Notes under the pieces: generated by a model
Database searches by the model: none
What the model was told of the DNA's origin: nothing
What the model saw: only the letters and a program-made list of their open reading frames with translations
NCBI GenBank assembly: GCA_003558335.1
Contig: PWMA01000091.1
Location: 1 to 8,608 of the forward strand
DNA: 8,608 nt
Direction of reading: 5' to 3'
Source of the DNA: Candidatus Methanofastidiosia archaeon
GTDB lineage: Archaea > Methanobacteriota_B > Thermococci > Methanofastidiosales > Methanofastidiosaceae
Shown: positions 6,834-8,608 of the stretch, piece by piece
Layout: the number at the start of each line of letters is the position of its first letter
Position numbering within the stretch: the stretch's first letter is position 1
Position numbers and translations under genes: made by a program

Positions 6834-6841
6834 CTTTTATA
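6834..6841 (-). promoter_or_regulatory. TATA box of the flavodiiron/ferritin-like operon
   Basis: On the minus strand TATAAAAG follows an A-rich BRE-like run (AAGAAAA). Its centre is about 27 nt before the ATG at 6811, so transcription should begin at or next to the start codon and give a leaderless mRNA. The GGAG overlapping its end is about 20 nt from the ATG, too far to act as a ribosome site. Confidence 0.6.
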
Positions 6842-6876
6842 TTTTCTTGATAAAAAAATCAATTCAACAATAAACA

Positions 6877-6883
6877 TATATAT
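6877..6883 (+). promoter_or_regulatory. TATA box of the exported rhodanese gene
   Basis: TATATAT is centred about 25 nt before the ATG at 6905, which predicts a leaderless transcript. No Shine-Dalgarno lies between it and the start. An in-frame ATG at 6884 would sit immediately after the box and upstream of the likely transcription start. Confidence 0.6.
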
Positions 6884-6904
6884 TTGTTTCAAGATTTTCT
6901 TTTT

Positions 6905-7669
6905 ATGAAAAAACTAAAATTTAATCTAATATTATTAACAACTATATTGATTCTATCCTTAAGTTTAGTCCCAATTTCATCCAATCAAGCGCAAATTGCT
7001 TTGGTTGCAAACAGCATTGATATTGAAATGAATCCTAGCGTTATTGATAGTCTAAAAGATAATAATCTAACATTTGATTATTTTGAAACAAATAGTAAAG
7101 ATTACAGCGGATATGATTACATAATTGTAATTGGAGGTCCTGACGCTTTAGGCTCAGGAGAGCTGTCAAAAACTCTATTATCTGATGATGACCAGACCTC
7201 TTTGAGGACAAGAAGATACAGGCTTATGTATGAAACAGCCGATACCTTTAGAAATAATCAAAAAGTATTCGTAATTGCAGGCTCTGACAGAGAGTTCACA
7301 AAACTTGCTGTTGACCGATACTTTCCTCAAATTATTTCACAGATAAAGGATGCAAGAATTGAAATGCCAACCTCTAGAAATCTAAGTTCTTCTGATCTAA
7401 GGCAGTTAATTGATAGTGGAATCGATTTATATCTAATCGATGTAAGAACATCAGCAGAGTTTTCAAGAGGACATCTTCCTGGGGCTGTGAATATTCCACA
7501 AAACAGGATTAGAAGTAGATTAAATGAGGTGCCTAGGGATAAAATAGTTGTACTTTACTGTGATATAGGAAGTAGAGCTGCTAGCTCTATACTTATCTTT
7601 GACAATAACGATTTTGACAATGTCTATGTATTAAGAGATAGCTACTCTACATTTTTTCATCGAAACTAG
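6905..7669 (+). CDS. Exported protein: S-layer/cell-wall-like domain plus C-terminal rhodanese domain
   Basis: A 254-residue protein with a signal peptide or N-terminal anchor (MKKLKFNLILLTTILILSLS) that should place it outside the membrane. Residues about 31-140 resemble the domain repeated in archaeal S-layer and cell-wall-binding proteins (IALVANSIDI, YIIVIGGPDALG, VFVIAGSDREFTKLAVDRYF). Residues about 174-250 are a rhodanese domain, a sulfur-transfer fold: LYLIDVRTSAEFSRGHLPGA, and an active loop YCDIGSRAA with catalytic Cys219 and Arg224. The usual glycine pair near the end (LEGGY in relatives) is replaced by LRDSY, and the protein stops soon after. The start at 6905 is chosen over 6884 because MKK is a normal signal-peptide beginning and the TATA spacing fits. 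It diverges from the flavodiiron gene. A role in persulfide or cyanide chemistry at the cell surface is inference. Confidence 0.82.
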   Translation: MKKLKFNLILLTTILILSLSLVPISSNQAQIALVANSIDIEMNPSVIDSLKDNNLTFDYFETNSKDYSGYDYIIVIGGPDALGSGELSKTLLSDDDQTSLRTRRYRLMYETADTFRNNQKVFVIAGSDREFTKLAVDRYFPQIISQIKDARIEMPTSRNLSSSDLRQLIDSGIDLYLIDVRTSAEFSRGHLPGAVNIPQNRIRSRLNEVPRDKIVVLYCDIGSRAASSILIFDNNDFDNVYVLRDSYSTFFHRN

Positions 7670-7687
7670 AAATCTAAAATAATATAA

Positions 7688-7709
7688 AAATCTTATATTT
7701 ATAAGATTT
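7688..7709. terminator. Inverted repeat, candidate bidirectional terminator
   Basis: AAATCTTATA, a TT spacer, and TATAAGATTT form perfect 10-bp arms between two convergent genes. T-rich runs lie downstream on the minus strand (TTTTATTTTA) and A/T-rich DNA on both sides. This could end transcription from both directions, although archaeal termination often relies on the T-tract alone. Confidence 0.5.
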
Positions 7710-7718
7710 AAAATAAAA

Positions 7719-7916
7719 TTACTTTTCTTCTAGCGCCTTGTTTAGATCTTTTAAAAGCGCCTCAACATCGAGTCCGTGGGCCATAGCCCCTTCCTCTAAG
7801 GTTTCAAACTGTGCAACTGCACAGCCGATGCACCCAAGTCCGTAGGACATAAAGACAGGTATCGTCTCTGGATGCTCTTGAACTATTTCACCTATTGGCA
7901 TATCTTTTGATATCAA
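7719..7916 (-). CDS. Small redox-disulfide protein, DUF1858 / prismane-associated family (TTG start)
   Basis: A 65-residue protein matching the hybrid-cluster-protein-associated redox disulfide family (TIGR03980/DUF1858). It has ISKDMPIGEIVQEHPETIPV, then the signature GLGCIGCAVAQFETLEEGA with a CxxC pair, and finally a short helix. Members are thought to act as small redox or metal-handling helpers, though their reaction is not settled. The start should be TTG at 7916, 5 nt after AGGAGGTGA. The GTG at 7925, which gives three more residues, is itself part of that ribosome site and so is an unlikely start. The gene lies 47 nt after the nifB stop on the same strand and could be read with it or from its own weak promoter. 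Its 3' end faces the exported rhodanese gene across an inverted repeat. The family call is strong; its partner is unknown. Confidence 0.87.
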   Translation of the reverse strand: MISKDMPIGEIVQEHPETIPVFMSYGLGCIGCAVAQFETLEEGAMAHGLDVEALLKDLNKALEEK

Positions 7917-7921
7917 TGTGC

Positions 7922-7930
7922 TCACCTCCT
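7922..7930 (-). promoter_or_regulatory. Ribosome binding site for the TTG-started DUF1858 gene
   Basis: On the minus strand AGGAGGTGA is a near-perfect Shine-Dalgarno sequence, 5 nt before TTG at 7916. It contains the alternative GTG at 7923-7925, which rules strongly against that codon as the start. Confidence 0.8.
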
Positions 7931-7948
7931 TTGAAAAAAATATAGATC

Positions 7949-7958
7949 AATTTAAAAA
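7949..7958 (-). promoter_or_regulatory. Possible TATA box for the DUF1858 gene
   Basis: TTTTTAAATT on the minus strand would start transcription near 7928, just before the ribosome site. That is the same geometry as the PGK-like operon promoter. Another AT-rich run (CTATATTTTT, about 7937-7946) lies closer. Read-through from nifB is equally possible. Confidence 0.35.
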
Positions 7959-7963
7959 CTTAA

Positions 7964-8608
7964 CTAGCCGTGGAAATACTCTGAAGCAAACGCCTTTTCT
8001 TTGTTGTAGTCACTGTCGTGGCCTGGTATTCCAACTGCATCTGCCCTGCACTGTCTGCAAAGCTTAAACTGCTTCAAATGTTTTCCAGCCTTTTCTCTGG
8101 CAAAAGAGATGTCATCACAAGATGGCGCCTTAAAATCCTTTAGTTTATTAAGCGGTATCAATGGTATTATGTTCATTAGATCTGCGCCGCTCTCCTTTCC
8201 TTTTATGGCTATCTTTTCTATCTCATAAAGATTTAGCTCAGGTATCAATACAGAGTTTAACTTTACTAACATCCCTTCTCTCTTTGCCGCTAAAACACCT
8301 TCCCACTGTTTTTTCAAAAGTATGTTTACTGCCTCTTTTCCTTTTAAGATCTTATTGTCAAAGTTTATCCAAGAGTATATCTTTTCTGCAATCTCTTCAT
8401 CAATAGAGTTAATTGTTACAGTTACAGTCTTTACTCCCAATTTTGATAGCTCTTTTGCCTTCTCACTTAATAAGAGCCCGTTAGTTGAGATGCACTTTAT
8501 TAGGTCTGGATACTTCTCATCGATTATTTTTAATGTTTCAAACGTTGAACTGTTTGCTAAAGCCTCTCCTGGTCCTGCTATACCGACTACTATAAGATTA
8601 TCAGAATC
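7964..8608 (-). CDS. nifB: NifB, radical SAM cofactor-maturation protein (N-terminus outside window)
   Basis: The C-terminal 214 residues of a NifB-type radical SAM enzyme, which builds the NifB-co Fe-S-carbide precursor of nitrogenase cofactors from Fe-S clusters and SAM. The frame is open from the window edge at 8608, so the TTG at 8440 is an internal leucine. Marks in local numbering are VVGIAGPGEALAN near the start, ISTNGLLL at 40-47, VKTVTVTINSIDEEIAEKIY, VKLNSVLIPELN, NIIPLIPL and the C-terminal CRQCRADAVG with Cys184 and Cys187, a NifB hallmark. It stops about 20 residues after that motif, so it is the short archaeal type without a NifX-like domain. The CxxxCxxC SAM cluster motif lies upstream of the window. 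No other nif gene is visible, so nitrogen fixation cannot be judged here. The DUF1858 protein follows it. Confidence 0.92.
   Translation of the reverse strand, partial: DSDNLIVVGIAGPGEALANSSTFETLKIIDEKYPDLIKCISTNGLLLSEKAKELSKLGVKTVTVTINSIDEEIAEKIYSWINFDNKILKGKEAVNILLKKQWEGVLAAKREGMLVKLNSVLIPELNLYEIEKIAIKGKESGADLMNIIPLIPLNKLKDFKAPSCDDISFAREKAGKHLKQFKLCRQCRADAVGIPGHDSDYNKEKAFASEYFHG

Noticed and set aside
6812..6892. 27-residue N-terminal extension of the flavodiiron protein
   Set aside because: It contains the likely TATA box, is not part of the family's normal N-terminus, and overlaps the divergent gene's upstream ATG.
6884..6904. Seven-residue extension (MFQDFLF) of the exported rhodanese
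   Set aside because: It lies directly after the TATA box and would spoil a normal MKK signal-peptide start.
8161..8406. 81-residue Leu/Ser-rich plus-strand frame opposite nifB
   Set aside because: It is the antisense shadow of conserved NifB sequence.

Overview
The window looks like a piece of an AT-rich archaeal chromosome, probably from an anaerobic euryarchaeon. Four things point there: an archaeal-type topoisomerase I with GIGTKATRA and HPAIHPTG motifs; a large AcnX subunit of the kind used in the archaeal mevalonate pathway; TATA boxes (TTTATATA, TATATAT, TATAAAAG) at archaeal distances from start codons; and oxygen-defence genes next to a stand-alone NifB. I cannot fix the lineage. Methanogen-related groups such as Methanofastidiosa or Theionarchaea would fit, but that is only a guess.

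Layout. (1) 3-1202 (+) is the C-terminal half of topoisomerase I, ending in three zinc ribbons. (2) 1206-1718 (-) is a small secreted protein of unknown function, convergent with topA. (3) 1871-5130 (+) is a tight three-gene operon behind a consensus TATA box: a divergent phosphoglycerate kinase-like protein, a class III sirtuin whose only plausible start is a CTG overlapping the previous stop (CTGA), and the AcnX large subunit. (4) 5132-6811 (-) holds an A-type flavodiiron protein followed by a ferritin-like/rubrerythrin-like protein. The flavoprotein has lost several diiron ligands. (5) 6905-7669 (+) is an exported protein with an S-layer/cell-wall-type N-terminal domain and a C-terminal rhodanese domain, divergent from the flavoprotein. 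Both divergent genes appear to be leaderless. (6) A perfect 10-bp-arm inverted repeat at 7688-7709 separates convergent genes. (7) 7719-7916 (-) is a TTG-started prismane-associated (DUF1858/TIGR03980-like) redox disulfide protein, lying downstream of nifB (7964-8608, -), which runs off the window.

How the genes may work together. The right half is coherent as redox, sulfur and metal-cluster biology: flavodiiron and ferritin-like proteins for O2, NO or peroxide, a rhodanese outside the membrane, a CxxC redox protein, and NifB. The central operon is less expected. It joins an acyl-phosphate-forming kinase fold, a sirtuin of the class that removes acidic acyl groups, and an Fe-S dehydratase of the mevalonate route. 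No CRISPR array, insertion sequence, tRNA or rRNA was seen, and no stretch longer than 300 bases lacks a gene.
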